Positions 17,235 to 26,518 are shown, counted from the first letter of the stretch. The stretch is 64,000 bases of DNA from Ancylobacter novellus DSM 506 (GCF_000092925.1 NC_014217.1:310001-374000), one strand, 5' to 3'. Numbers and translations are program-made. Notes: generated by a model from the sequence alone, not told the origin.

Positions 17235-18518
17235 TCACAGCCGGTCGCGCAGCGCGTAATAGCTCATGCCGGCGACCAGCAGCGGCCAGCGCATCAGCGG
17301 GCCGCCGGGGAAGGGCGGCACCGGCAGGCCGGCCAGCAGGTCGAAGCGGCCGAGCTGGCCCTTCACCGCCTCGGCGAGGATCTTGCCGAAATACGGCGCC
17401 AGCATCACGCCCTGGCCGGAATAGCCGGCGGCGGTGAGCACGCGCGGCGACAGGCGGCGCACGAAGGGCATGCGGGTCATGGTGATGCCGAGCAGCCCGC
17501 CCCAGCCATAGTCGATGCGCACATCGGCAAGCTGCGGGAAGACCTTGAGCATATAGGGGCGCACGAACTCGCCGGGGTTCGGCCGCAGCCGGCGCGTATA
17601 GCTCTCGCCGCCGCCGAACAGCAGCCGGCCGTCGCCGGAGAGGCGATAATAGTTCACCACGAAGCGGCTGTCGGCCACCGCCGCGCCATTCGAGATGATC
17701 TCCCGCCCCCGCTCGCCCAGCGGCTCGGTGGCGGCGATGTAGTTGGCGATCGGCATCACATGGGTGTCGACGCGCTTGTCGAGCCCGTCCTGCAGCCCGT
17801 CGCCGCATTCGAGCACCCAATCGGCCTCGACCACGCCCCTAGGCGTCGAGACCTTCACCTTGTCGCCGGCCTCATTGATGCGCAGCGCCCGCGACTGCTC
17901 GAACAGCCGCGCGCCGGCCGTGTGCGCGGCCTTGGCGAGGCCCAGTGCGAGGTTGAGCGGGTGCAGATGGCCGCCGCCGCGGTCGATCATGCCGCCATAA
18001 TAGGCGTCGGAGCCGACCAGCTCGCGCAGCTCCTCGCGGGTCAGCGGGGCTGCGTGCGGGTAGCCGTAGACCTCGTTGAGCTTGCGCGCATAAGCGTGGC
18101 TGTGGGCGACATAGGAGGGCTTGTGATCGGCGACGATCAGGCCCGGCTTCACGTCGCAATCGATCATGTGGCGGGCGATGAGCCGGTGCAGCAGCGCCTT
18201 GGCGTCCTCAGCCAGCCGCCACAGCGCCTTGGCGTCGTCGAGCCCGACATGCGCCTCCAGCCAGTCCTGGTCGCGGCGCTGGCCGGAATGGATCTGCCCG
18301 CCATTGCGGCCCGAGGCGCCGGAGCCGAGGCGCGAGGCTTCCAGCAGCGCCACCGACAGCCCGGCCTCGGCGAGGTGCAGCGCGGCGGAGAGGCCGGTAT
18401 AGCCGCCGCCGATGACGCAGACGTCAGTGCGGACCGTACCCGCCAGCGGCGGGAAGGGGGAGAGATGGTGCGCCGTCGCGGCGTACCAGCTTGCGGGATG
18501 ATCGGTATCGAACGCCAT
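17235..18518 (-). CDS. puuB: Gamma-glutamylputrescine oxidoreductase-like FAD oxidase
   Basis: 427 residues. It begins HPASWYAATAHH, then the FAD-binding VCVIGGGYTGLSAALHLAEAG and GSGASGRNGGQIHSGQRRDQ, characteristic of PuuB-type DAO-fold oxidases (these runs are adjacent to LLEASRLG). A C-terminal GYSGQGVMLAPYFGKI closes the FAD site. PuuB oxidises gamma-glutamyl-putrescine to the aldehyde. Neighbours fit: putrescine ABC transporter genes lie upstream on the same strand and a PuuA-like ligase is divergent from them. It is 24 bases downstream of mutL. Other glycine/amine oxidases of this fold are possible. Confidence 0.8.
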   Translation of the reverse strand: MAFDTDHPASWYAATAHHLSPFPPLAGTVRTDVCVIGGGYTGLSAALHLAEAGLSVALLEASRLGSGASGRNGGQIHSGQRRDQDWLEAHVGLDDAKALWRLAEDAKALLHRLIARHMIDCDVKPGLIVADHKPSYVAHSHAYARKLNEVYGYPHAAPLTREELRELVGSDAYYGGMIDRGGGHLHPLNLALGLAKAAHTAGARLFEQSRALRINEAGDKVKVSTPRGVVEADWVLECGDGLQDGLDKRVDTHVMPIANYIAATEPLGERGREIISNGAAVADSRFVVNYYRLSGDGRLLFGGGESYTRRLRPNPGEFVRPYMLKVFPQLADVRIDYGWGGLLGITMTRMPFVRRLSPRVLTAAGYSGQGVMLAPYFGKILAEAVKGQLGRFDLLAGLPVPPFPGGPLMRWPLLVAGMSYYALRDRL

Positions 18519-18542
18519 TACGCAGGCACCTTACGCGAAAGC

Positions 18543-20378
18543 CTATCGCCGCGCGAAGAGGCGTTCGATGTCGGCGAGCGCCAGCGTGACGAAGGTCGGC
18601 CGGCCATGATTGCACTGCGCGGCGTTGGGCGTCTCTTCCATCTCGCGCAGCAGGGCGTTCATCTCCTCGACGCGCAGCCGCCGGCCGGCGCGCACCGAGC
18701 CGTGGCAGGCCATGGTGGCGGCGATGTGCAGAAGGCGCCGTTCCAGCGGCAGCGCGTCGTCCCATTCGGCGGCGTGCTCGGCGAGCTCGGTGACGAGGGC
18801 GCAGACGTCGGCATCGCCGAGGAGGGAGGGCACCTCGCGCACCAGCACCGCGCCGGGGCCGAAGGGCTCGAGGACGAGGCCGAGCTTTTCCAGCGCCGCG
18901 GCGCGCTCGGCGAGGCGGGCGGCGTCGGAGGGGTCGAGCTCGACCACGAGCGGCACCAGCAGCATCTGCCGGGCGAGGCCGTCGCGCTCCATCGCGGCCT
19001 TCAGCTTCTCGTAGACGATGCGCTCATGCGCGGCGTGCTGGTCGATGACGACCACGCCGTCCTTCGTCTGGGCGATGATGTAGGTCTCGTGCAACTGCGC
19101 GCGGGCGGCGCCCAGCGGGCGCTCCATCAGGTCCGGCGCCGGCGGCGCGGCATTGGCGCGGGCGTCCGCCGAAGGGGCGAGCGCGAGGCCCAGCCCGAAG
19201 TCGAAGCCCGCCGCCTCCTCGCGAAAACCCGCGGGAGAGGCCTCACGCGGGGCGACGTCCGGCGCCGCCCAGGAGCGGGTCCAGTCATAGTTGCCGGGGC
19301 GCGGCGGATTGCCAGCACCTTGCCGGAATTCGGGGCGGGCGAACTGCGCCAGCTTCTCCGCCGCCGTCGAGGCGGTGCGCGGCACGCCGAGCGCCAGGGC
19401 GTCGGTCAGCGTGCGCACGATCAGCGCGCGGACATTGCCGGCGTCGCGGAAGCGCACCTCGGTCTTGGCCGGATGCACGTTCACGTCCACCTCGTGCGGA
19501 TCGAGGTCGAGGAACAGCGCCGTCACCGGGTGGCGGTCGCTGGGCAGCAGGTCGGCATAGGCGGCGCGGATGGCGCCGATCAGCACCTTGTCGCGCACCG
19601 GCCGTCCATTGACGAACAGGTACTGCGACAGCGAATTGGCCTTGGCGTAGGTCGGAAGCCCAGCGAGGCCGGAGAGCCTTGCCCCTTCGCGCAGGCCGTC
19701 AATGTCGAGCGCATTGGCGCCGACCTCATGGCCGAGCACGTCGGCGATGCGGGCGCGCCGGCCGGCCGCATCGGCGGAGCGCGCCGGCCAGGTGACGGGC
19801 GGGCGGTCATCGGTGACCAGGATGAAGCCGACATCGGGACGGGCCAGCGCCAGGCGCTTGACCGCATCCACCGCCGCCGCGGTCTCGGCGCGCTCGGATT
19901 TCAGGAATTTCAGCCGCGCCGGGGTGGCGAAGAACAGGTCGCGGACCTCGACACGGGTGCCGAAACCGAGAGCGGCGGGTTTCACCGCCGACTTCGCCCC
20001 GCCCTCGACGCGGATCTCATGCGCGGTGTCGGAGCCGCGCGGGCGGCTGGTGATGGACAACCGCGCCACCGCGCCGATCGAGGGCAGCGCCTCGCCGCGA
20101 AAGCCGAGCGTGGCAATGGAAAGGAGGTCCTCGGTGTCGAGCTTGGAGGTGGCGTGGCGCTCGACGGCCAGAGCCAGCTCGTCCGCGCTCATGCCGCAGC
20201 CGTCGTCGGTCACCCGCATCAGCCGGCGGCCGCCGCCGTCGATCACCACCTCGATGCGGGTGGCGCCGGCATCGAGCGCGTTCTCGACGATCTCCTTCAG
20301 CGCCGCCGCCGGACGCTCCACCACCTCGCCCGCGGCGATGCGGTCGACCAGGGTGGAGGGGAGCAGGCGCAGGGGCAT
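18543..20378 (-). CDS. mutL: DNA mismatch repair protein MutL
   Basis: 611 residues. The GHKL ATPase N-terminus shows IAAGEVVERPAAALKEIVEN, ALDAGAT, VTDDGCGM and LGFRGEALPSI. The C-terminal dimerisation domain carries DQHAAHERIVYE, matching the DQHA(x)2E(x)4E metal-binding endonuclease motif, plus a CNHGRPT motif. It is therefore the self-nicking type of MutL expected in bacteria without MutH. It couples MutS mismatch recognition to strand excision. It lies between potI and the puuB-like gene on the same strand, an odd place for a repair gene; read-through from the polyamine operon is possible. Confidence 0.96.
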   Translation of the reverse strand: MPLRLLPSTLVDRIAAGEVVERPAAALKEIVENALDAGATRIEVVIDGGGRRLMRVTDDGCGMSADELALAVERHATSKLDTEDLLSIATLGFRGEALPSIGAVARLSITSRPRGSDTAHEIRVEGGAKSAVKPAALGFGTRVEVRDLFFATPARLKFLKSERAETAAAVDAVKRLALARPDVGFILVTDDRPPVTWPARSADAAGRRARIADVLGHEVGANALDIDGLREGARLSGLAGLPTYAKANSLSQYLFVNGRPVRDKVLIGAIRAAYADLLPSDRHPVTALFLDLDPHEVDVNVHPAKTEVRFRDAGNVRALIVRTLTDALALGVPRTASTAAEKLAQFARPEFRQGAGNPPRPGNYDWTRSWAAPDVAPREASPAGFREEAAGFDFGLGLALAPSADARANAAPPAPDLMERPLGAARAQLHETYIIAQTKDGVVVIDQHAAHERIVYEKLKAAMERDGLARQMLLVPLVVELDPSDAARLAERAAALEKLGLVLEPFGPGAVLVREVPSLLGDADVCALVTELAEHAAEWDDALPLERRLLHIAATMACHGSVRAGRRLRVEEMNALLREMEETPNAAQCNHGRPTFVTLALADIERLFARR

Positions 20379-20465
20379 GGCGGTTCCGGCGATCCGATTC
20401 GTGTCCGATCGCCCATCATAGCAGCGCGCGGACGCCGCGGCCCGCTCGGACCGCGGCCGTCCCCG

Positions 20466-21283
20466 CTATCCCGCCGCCGCCAGCCGCTCGGCCTTCTGCC
20501 GCTCCATCTCCTGACGCTTGGTCATGATCGAGGCGATGATGACGACGACGGTGACGATGGCGATGAGGATGGTACAGGCGGCGTTGATCTCCGGCGTCAC
20601 GCCGAGGCGCACTTGGCTGTAGATGCGCATGGGCAGCGTGGTCGCGCCGGGACCCGTGGTGAAGCTGGCGATGACGAGGTCGTCGAGCGACAAAGTGAAG
20701 GCCAGCATCCAGCCCGACACCACCGCGGGCAGGATGATCGGCAGGGTGATGACGAAGAAGGTCCGGAACGGCGTGCAGCCGAGGTCGAGCGCGGCTTCCT
20801 CCAGCGAGCGGTCGAACGTCACCAGCCGCGACTGCACCACCACCGAGACGAAGCACATGGTGAAGGTGATGTGCGCCAGGGTGATGGTCCAGAAGCCGCG
20901 GTCGAGGCCGATGGCGACGAAGAGCAGCAGCAGCGACAGGCCGGTGATCACCTCCGGCATCACCAGCGGCGCATAGACCATCCCCGAGAACAGCGTCCGC
21001 CCGAGGAAACGGCCGTAGCGGGTCAGGGTGATCGCCGCCATGGTGCCGAGGATGGTGGCGATGCTGGCGGGAGGAAGGCGACGCGCAGCGTCACCCAGGC
21101 GGCGTCGAGCAGCTGCTCGTTGTGGAATAGCTGCACGTACCAGTGGAAGGAGAAGCCGGCCCACACCGTCACCAGCCGCGAGGCGTTGAAGGAGTAGATC
21201 ACCAGCAGCACGATCGGGATGTAGAGGAACGCGAAGCCCAGCACGATCGAGGTGGTGTTGAACCAGGAGAGACCCTTGCGCAT
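20466..21283 (-). pseudogene. potI: Putrescine ABC transporter permease PotI, frameshifted
   Basis: The gene starts MRKGLSWFNTTSIVLGFAFL at 21283, overlapping the potH stop. It reads about 70 residues to WVTLRVAFL, then loses frame at about 21068-21073. The remainder continues in another frame from ASIATILGTMAAITLTRYGR through the transporter EAA loop (EEAALDLGCTPFRTFFVI) to the normal end. One missing base (for example CTCCCGCC where CTCTCCGCC would be expected) accounts for it. Restored, it would be about 272 residues with six helices, the usual PotI size. Either the import system is broken or the sequence has an error here. Forms a membrane heterodimer with PotH. Confidence 0.85.
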
Positions 21284-22194
21284 CACCGTCCCTCCACTTC
21301 GCGGGCCTGGAGGTTCTGGTAGAAGACGATGGGTATCACCAGCACCATGAGCAGCAGCACCGCCACCGCCGAGGAGACGGTCCAGGAGCGGTTCACCGAG
21401 AACTCGGTCCACAGCACCTTGCCGATCATCAGCGTGTCCGAGCCGCCGAGCAGGTCGGGGATGACGAACTCGCCCACCGCCGGGATGAAGCAGAGCAGGC
21501 AGCCGGCGAAGACGCCCGGCAGCGACAGCGGCCAGGTGATCTTCCAGAACGCGGCGAAGGGCGGGCAGCCCAGATCTGCGGCGGCCTCGAGCAGCGTGTC
21601 GTCCATCTTCTCCAGCGCCGAGTAGAGCGGCAGGATCATGAAGGGCAGGTAGGAATAGACGATGCCGATATAGACCGCCGTGTTGGTGGCGAGGATCTGC
21701 AGCGGCGCGTCCGGCGAGATGATGCCGAGCGCCATCAATAGCTGGTTGAGCAGCCCTTCCGGCGACAGGATGCCGATCCACGCATAGACGCGGATCAGGA
21801 ACGAGGTCCAGAACGGCAGGATGACCAGCATCAACAGCGTCGGGCGGATGGATTTCGGCGCCCGCGCCATGCCGTAGGCGATGGGGTAGCCGACCAGCAG
21901 CAAGAGGAAGGTCGAGACTCCGGCGATCCACAGCGACGAGCCGTAGGCCTCGATGAACTCGTTGTCCCAGCTCAGGACGTAGGAATAATTCTCGAAGGAG
22001 AGCTGGGCGAAGGCTTCCTTGAAGGCGTCCCAGCCGGCCGACAGGTCGAAGATCGGCTCATAGGGCGGCTGGGCGATGGCGTCCGTCGACAGGCTGATCT
22101 TGAAGACGATCAGGAACGGCACCAGGAACAGCGCCAGCAGCCAGAGATAGGGGACGGAGAGGACCAGCCAGCGCCCCGACGACTTCACCGCCAT
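21283..22194 (-). CDS. potH: Putrescine ABC transporter permease PotH
   Basis: 303 residues with six predicted membrane helices and a long periplasmic loop after the first (ISLSTDAIAQPPYEPIF), typical for PotH. The EAA-type coupling motif is EAAADLGCPPFAAFWKI, which docks to the ATPase. YSYLPFMILPLYSALEKM is another strongly conserved PotH segment. With PotI it forms the channel for putrescine import. It starts 10 bases after potG and its TGA overlaps the potI ATG, so the three genes are one operon. No potF-type binding protein gene is in the window. Confidence 0.92.
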   Translation of the reverse strand: MAVKSSGRWLVLSVPYLWLLALFLVPFLIVFKISLSTDAIAQPPYEPIFDLSAGWDAFKEAFAQLSFENYSYVLSWDNEFIEAYGSSLWIAGVSTFLLLLVGYPIAYGMARAPKSIRPTLLMLVILPFWTSFLIRVYAWIGILSPEGLLNQLLMALGIISPDAPLQILATNTAVYIGIVYSYLPFMILPLYSALEKMDDTLLEAAADLGCPPFAAFWKITWPLSLPGVFAGCLLCFIPAVGEFVIPDLLGGSDTLMIGKVLWTEFSVNRSWTVSSAVAVLLLMVLVIPIVFYQNLQAREVEGR

Positions 22195-22204
22195 GGCCGC
22201 CCCC

Positions 22205-23380
22205 TCAGTTCGTCAGCACCACGCCGGCATCCGGCGTGAAGGAGACATAGACCTTGTCCTCCCAGGTGATGGGCCGCTCGACCATGCGGGTCAGGTTGGG
22301 CTTGGCCGCCTTCACCCGCATGCCGTTGGGCAGTTCCACATGGTAGATGGAGAGGTCGCCGAGATAGCCGATGTCCCAGATCGTGCCGGTGAGCGTGTTG
22401 ACGCTCGGGTCGGCCGGCGGGTCGAGCTCGACGCGCAGCTTCTCCGGCCTGAGCGCCACCGCGACGCTGTCGCCGACCTTGGCCGCGCATTCCTGCGCGA
22501 CGCGGATCGGCATGTCGGGCGCCGCCTCGGAGCGCAGCGTGACGGCGCCGGGCGCGAGCGCCTCGACCTTGGCGTCGAGTATGTTCACGTCGCCGACGAA
22601 GTCCGCCACGTAGCGCGAATTGGGCTGCTCGTAGATCACCGCCGGCTGGTCGACCTGCACCAGCTTGCCGTGATTCATCACCGCGATGCGGTCGGCCACC
22701 GTCATCGCCTCCTCCTGATCGTGGGTGACGATCAGGAAGGTCATGCCGAGCTCCATCTGGATGTCCATGAGCTCGAACTGGGTCTCCTCGCGCAGCTTCT
22801 TGTCGAGCGCGCCGAGCGGCTCGTCCAGCAGCAGCACCTTGGGGCGCTTGGCGAGCGAGCGGGCGAGCGCCACGCGCTGGCGCTGGCCGCCGGAGAGCTG
22901 GTGCGGCTTGCGCTTGGCGAATTTCTCAAGCTTCACCAGCTTGAGCATCTCCTCCACGCGGGCGGCGACGGCGCCCTTCTCCATCCGGTCCTGCCGAAGG
23001 CCGAAGGCGATGTTGTCCCACACGCTCATATGCGGGAACAGCGCGTAGGACTGGAACATCATGTTGGTCTGCCGCTTGTAGGGCGGCGTTCCGACGAGGT
23101 TCTGTCCGGCAAGGGTGATCTTGCCCTCGGTCGGGTCCTCGAAGCCGGCGAGCATGCGCATCAGCGTGGTCTTGCCGCAGCCGGACGGGCCGAGCAGGGC
23201 GAAGAACTCGCGCTCATAGATATCGAGGGAGAGGTTGTCGACGGCGGTGAACTCGCCGAAGCGCTTGGTGACGTTCTGGTAGCGGATGAGCGGGACGGCC
23301 TGCGGGTCGTTCCAGGGGGCGAACTTCCGGCGGATGCCGCCAATGGTCTTCTGCGTCTTCTCGGCGACGCCATTGCTCAT
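22205..23380 (-). CDS. potG: Putrescine ABC transporter ATP-binding protein PotG
   Basis: 391 residues. Walker A GPSGCGKTT, the signature LSGGQRQRVALARSLAKRP and Walker B LLLDEPLGALD are all present, followed by the switch His in VTHDQEEA and a C-terminal TOBE regulatory domain (about 290-385). The N-terminal segment before the ABC domain (about 35 residues, PWNDPQAVPLIRYQNVTKRFG) matches PotG. It energises the PotHI channel. First gene of the operon; divergent from the PuuA-like gene with about 190 bases between them. Confidence 0.93.
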   Translation of the reverse strand: MSNGVAEKTQKTIGGIRRKFAPWNDPQAVPLIRYQNVTKRFGEFTAVDNLSLDIYEREFFALLGPSGCGKTTLMRMLAGFEDPTEGKITLAGQNLVGTPPYKRQTNMMFQSYALFPHMSVWDNIAFGLRQDRMEKGAVAARVEEMLKLVKLEKFAKRKPHQLSGGQRQRVALARSLAKRPKVLLLDEPLGALDKKLREETQFELMDIQMELGMTFLIVTHDQEEAMTVADRIAVMNHGKLVQVDQPAVIYEQPNSRYVADFVGDVNILDAKVEALAPGAVTLRSEAAPDMPIRVAQECAAKVGDSVAVALRPEKLRVELDPPADPSVNTLTGTIWDIGYLGDLSIYHVELPNGMRVKAAKPNLTRMVERPITWEDKVYVSFTPDAGVVLTN

Positions 23381-23530
23381 GCTGTCAGGTCCCGTTCCCC
23401 CGCCGGCCGCGCCGGCAATGGAGAAACGCTATCCGGCTTCGCGCGGCGGCTCAACGGCGCAATGCAAACAATTTTACCATGCCCGGAATTGAGCAGGGCG
23501 GGCCTGCCTTGACGGCAGTCAGGGGGCCGT

Positions 23531-23573
23531 GATTGCCTCATGATGGCGCAAATCGCGCATCAGGAAGGCAATC
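23531..23573 (+). promoter_or_regulatory. Hairpin overlapping the ribosome binding site of the puuA-like gene
   Basis: GATTGCCT (23531-23538) and AGGCAATC (23566-23573) are perfect inverted arms. Inside them TGATGGCGC (23541-23549) pairs with GCGCATCA (23555-23562) with one bulged G. The right outer arm covers part of the AGGAAGG ribosome binding site and ends directly before the ATG. It could act as RNA (translation control) or as a DNA operator for a polyamine-responsive repressor. Confidence 0.5.
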
Positions 23574-24974
23574 ATGGCCAAGAAGAAGCGTCCCGACAAG
23601 GACGTGGTCGAAGCTCCCCGCGGTGTCACCTCGCTCGCCGAGGCCAAGGCCTGGATGGCCGCCCGGGGCATCACCGAGATCGAATGCGCCGTGCCGGACC
23701 TTGCCGGGGTCGGGCGCGGCAAGATCATGCCGGTGTCGAAGTTCCTCTCCGGACCGACGATGAACCTGCCGCTCAGCGTGTTCTTCCAGACCATTTCCGG
23801 CGACTACCCGCCCTATGACGGGCTGGTGGATTCGGTGGTGGTCGACAGCGACCTGGTGATGGAGCCGGACTTCTCCACCCTCGCCGTCGTGCCCTGGGCG
23901 CAGGACCCGACCGCCCAGATCATCCACGACGCCTATCACCGCGACGGCCGCCCGGTCGACCTCGCGCCGCGTCAGGTGCTGAAGAACGTCGTCGAGCTCT
24001 ATTCCCACAAGGGCTGGAAGGCGGTGGTGGCACCCGAGATCGAGTTCTATCTCGTCGAGCCGAACACCGACGCCGACTATCCGCTCAAGCCGCCGATCGG
24101 GCGCTCGGGCCGGCCGGAGATCGGCCGCCAGTCCTATTCGATCCAGGCGGTGAACGAGTTCGACGCCCTGTTCGAGGACATGTACGACTACTCCGAGGCC
24201 CAGGGCCTGGAGATCGACACGCTGATCCACGAGGACGGCGCGGCGCAGATGGAGATCAACCTGCTGCACGGCGATCCCGTCGTGCTCGCCGACCAGGTGT
24301 TCCTGTTCAAGCGCACCATCCGCGAGGCGGCGCTCGCCCACAAGATCTACGCTACCTTCATGGCCAAGCCGATCGCCGACGAGCCCGGCTCGGCCATGCA
24401 CATCCACCAGTCCATCGTCGATGCCGAGACGGGCAAGAACATCTTCTCCGACAAGGACGGCGACCCGACGCCGGAGTTCTTCTCCTTCATCGCCGGCCAG
24501 CAGCGCTACATGCCGGCGGTGATGTCGATCATGGCGCCTTACGTGAACTCCTACCGCCGGCTGACGCGCGATTCCATGGCGCCGATCAACGTGCAGTGGG
24601 GCTATGACAACCGCACCGCGGGCCTGCGCGTGCCGCCTTCCTCGCCGGCGGCGCGGCGGGTGGAGAACCGGGTGCCGTCCTCGGACGCCAACCCCTATCT
24701 CGTCATCGCCGCCTCGCTCGCCTGCGGCTATCTCGGGCTGGTCGAGGGCCTGCGTCCCACCGACCCGCTGGAGGCCGACGCCAAGTTCCTCGACTTCGAG
24801 CTGCCGCGCGGGCTGCTCGAGGCGGTGGCGGCGCTGCAGTATTCGGAGGAGATCGCCGGCGTGCTCGGGCCGTCCTTCGTGAAGACCTACACGGCGGTGA
24901 AGCAGCAGGAGTTCGACACCTTCATGCGGGTGATCTCGCCCTGGGAGCGGGAATATCTGCTGCTGAACGTGTGA
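23574..24974 (+). CDS. puuA: Glutamine synthetase family protein, PuuA-like gamma-glutamylpolyamine synthetase
   Basis: 466 residues. The N-terminal beta-grasp (ITEIECAVPDLAGVGRGKIM) and the catalytic domain with EIEFYLVEPN, HEDGAAQMEINL and a C-terminal RVPSSDANPYL belong to the type I glutamine synthetase superfamily. The variant residues are those of PuuA/GlnA3-like ligases rather than GlnA: there is no adenylylation NLYDLPPEE-type loop. PuuA couples glutamate to putrescine using ATP. Context (potGHI, PuuB-like oxidase) supports this. Its translation start is masked by the hairpin described at 23531. True substrate could be another amine. Confidence 0.82.
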   Translation: MAKKKRPDKDVVEAPRGVTSLAEAKAWMAARGITEIECAVPDLAGVGRGKIMPVSKFLSGPTMNLPLSVFFQTISGDYPPYDGLVDSVVVDSDLVMEPDFSTLAVVPWAQDPTAQIIHDAYHRDGRPVDLAPRQVLKNVVELYSHKGWKAVVAPEIEFYLVEPNTDADYPLKPPIGRSGRPEIGRQSYSIQAVNEFDALFEDMYDYSEAQGLEIDTLIHEDGAAQMEINLLHGDPVVLADQVFLFKRTIREAALAHKIYATFMAKPIADEPGSAMHIHQSIVDAETGKNIFSDKDGDPTPEFFSFIAGQQRYMPAVMSIMAPYVNSYRRLTRDSMAPINVQWGYDNRTAGLRVPPSSPAARRVENRVPSSDANPYLVIAASLACGYLGLVEGLRPTDPLEADAKFLDFELPRGLLEAVAALQYSEEIAGVLGPSFVKTYTAVKQQEFDTFMRVISPWEREYLLLNV

Positions 24975-25003
24975 GGATGTCGGGCGCGTCCCGCGAGAAT
25001 GCC

Positions 25004-25328
25004 GTCATGGCCGGGCTTGTCCCGGCCATCGACGTCCTGGCCGATGAAGGAAGGCGTGGATCCCCGGGCCAAGCCCGGGGATGATGTTGTTCTAAATCCA
25101 ACCGTCATCCCGGCCGGAGCGCTGCGGAGAGCCGGGATCGCTTTCCGTGATGGCTCTGCAATGACGATGCGATCCCGGATACGGCCTTGCGGCCGTTCCG
25201 GGATGACGATTGTTGGCAAGGGGGCCGCCCCACAGAACACCCCCTCATGCCCGGGCTTGACCCGAGCACCCAGTGACCAGGTGCACCCGGTCCCTCTGGG
25301 TCCGCGGGTCAAGCCCGCGGATGAGGGC
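25004..25328. repeat. Composite palindromic repeat array, copy 4, in a 377-base gap
   Basis: Nearly the whole gap between the puuA-like gene and the LLM remnant consists of three consecutive elements. A copy-1-type pair with GTCATGGCCGGGCTTGTCC... and ...GGATGATG spans about 25004-25085. A GTCATCCCGG...CCGGGATGAC element spans about 25102-25207. A CTCATGCCCGGGCTTGACC...CAAGCCCGCGGATGAGG element spans about 25245-25328. All are inverted repeats bounded by TCAT/ATGA. No gene was seen. Confidence 0.75.
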
Positions 25329-25351
25329 GTGATGGGAAGCGGGCGCGGCGC

Positions 25352-26214
25352 CTACGCCTCCACCTTCTCCTGCGCCAGCAGTTCCCGCACGCGCGGGATG
25401 ACCTGCCGGCCATAGAGCTCGATGCACTTCATCGACTTCTCATGCGCCAGCGGGCCGGCGCTGTACTTCATGTCGAAGCGGCCGATGCCGAGCGTCGTCG
25501 CGGTCTTGGCGATCTTCCGCGCCACCGTCTCGGGCGAGCCGAGATAGAGCGAGCCGCGCGTGACCTCGCGCTCGAACTCGTCGCGGCCCATGGGCGGCCA
25601 GCCGCGCTCGGCGCCGATGCGGTCGCGCATGCGCTTGTAGTCGGCGAAGAACTCCTCGCGCGCCTGCTCGTCCGTTTCGGCGACATAGCCCGGCGAATGC
25701 ACGCCGATGGGATGCGCCACGCCGCCGAGCTGGTCCACCGCGCGGTGGTAGAGATCGACATAGGGCGCGAAGCGGGCCGGATCGCCGCCGATGATGGCGA
25801 GCATCAGCGGCAGGCCGTAGCGCGCGGCGCGCACCACCGATTCCGGCGAGCCGCCGACGCCGATCCAGGTCTTCAGCGTGCCGCTCTCGACCAGCGGATA
25901 GACGTGCTGCTTCTCCAGCGGCGGGCGCAGATTGCCGTTCCAGGTCACGCCGTCGGCCGTGCCGTTGTCCTTCAGCAGCGCGGCGAACAGGTCGAGCTTC
26001 TCGCTGAACAGCGCCTCGTAATCCTTCAGGTCGAAGCCGAAGAGCGGGAAGGATTCGGTGAAGGAGCCGCGCCCGAGGATCACCTCGGCCCGCCCGTTGG
26101 AGATGGCGTCGACCGTCGCGAAACGCTGGAACACGCGGATCGGATCATCGGAGGAGAGCACCGTCACCGCCGAGCCGAGCCGGATGCGCTTCGTGCGCGC
26201 GGCGATGGCGGCCC
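25352..26214 (-). pseudogene. LLM class flavin-dependent oxidoreductase, 5'-truncated
   Basis: About 287 residues show clear luciferase-like monooxygenase sequence, from AAIAARTKRIRLGSAVTVLS through GRAEVILGRGSFTESFPLFG and LKTWIGVGGSPESVVRAARY to the C-terminus. Members normally have about 60-70 further N-terminal residues, containing the first strands of the TIM barrel. Here the in-frame upstream translation is low-complexity and unrelated, with no good start. Just upstream, in a different frame, a short unrelated ORF with a strong ribosome binding site begins at 26324. A deletion joining two genes explains this best. A functional short form cannot be excluded. Confidence 0.6.
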
Positions 26215-26324
26215 ACCGCCTTGATGAATTGAACGCTACCCGTGGCGACGGCGACCAGCAGGCCGCTGGCAGCGGCGCCGAATGTGGAGAAGGCTGTTCT
26301 CCGGACTTCGCCAATATACGACAT
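26215..26324 (-). pseudogene. 5' remnant of an unrecognised small gene
   Basis: An ATG at 26324, preceded by GGAGGGATCG, opens MSYIGEVRRTAFSTFGAAA followed by a hydrophobic stretch (SGLLVAVATGSVQFI). It then runs into the LLM gene in the wrong frame and stops at 26145. The strong start and different character suggest the beginning of another gene cut off by the rearrangement that removed the LLM N-terminus. The family is not recognised. Confidence 0.4.
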
Positions 26325-26518
26325 CGATCCCTCCATCTGTCGGCCGTGCGGCGATGACGCTGGGTTTTCTGATCCTCGGGAGGCACCGGAGCCACCCGAT
26401 ATCGACGTCATCCGTTCGCGGCGGGATCTTTATGCCGCAGCGCAATCGATCACACTAGCGAATGTTTCTGATCCGAGATATCATTGCTGTTGATGATAGC
26501 CCGCCGGGAGGTCGCTCC

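Noticed and set aside
17760..21197. 1145-codon open reading frame on the plus strand opposite puuB, mutL and potI
   Set aside because: The composition is typical of antisense translation of high-GC genes (His/Arg/Gly/Ala repeats), it has no family signature, and the opposite strand encodes well-recognised proteins over its length.
25004..25328. Repeat array considered as CRISPR
   Set aside because: The units are palindromic, of different lengths and types, with no regular spacers and no cas genes nearby.
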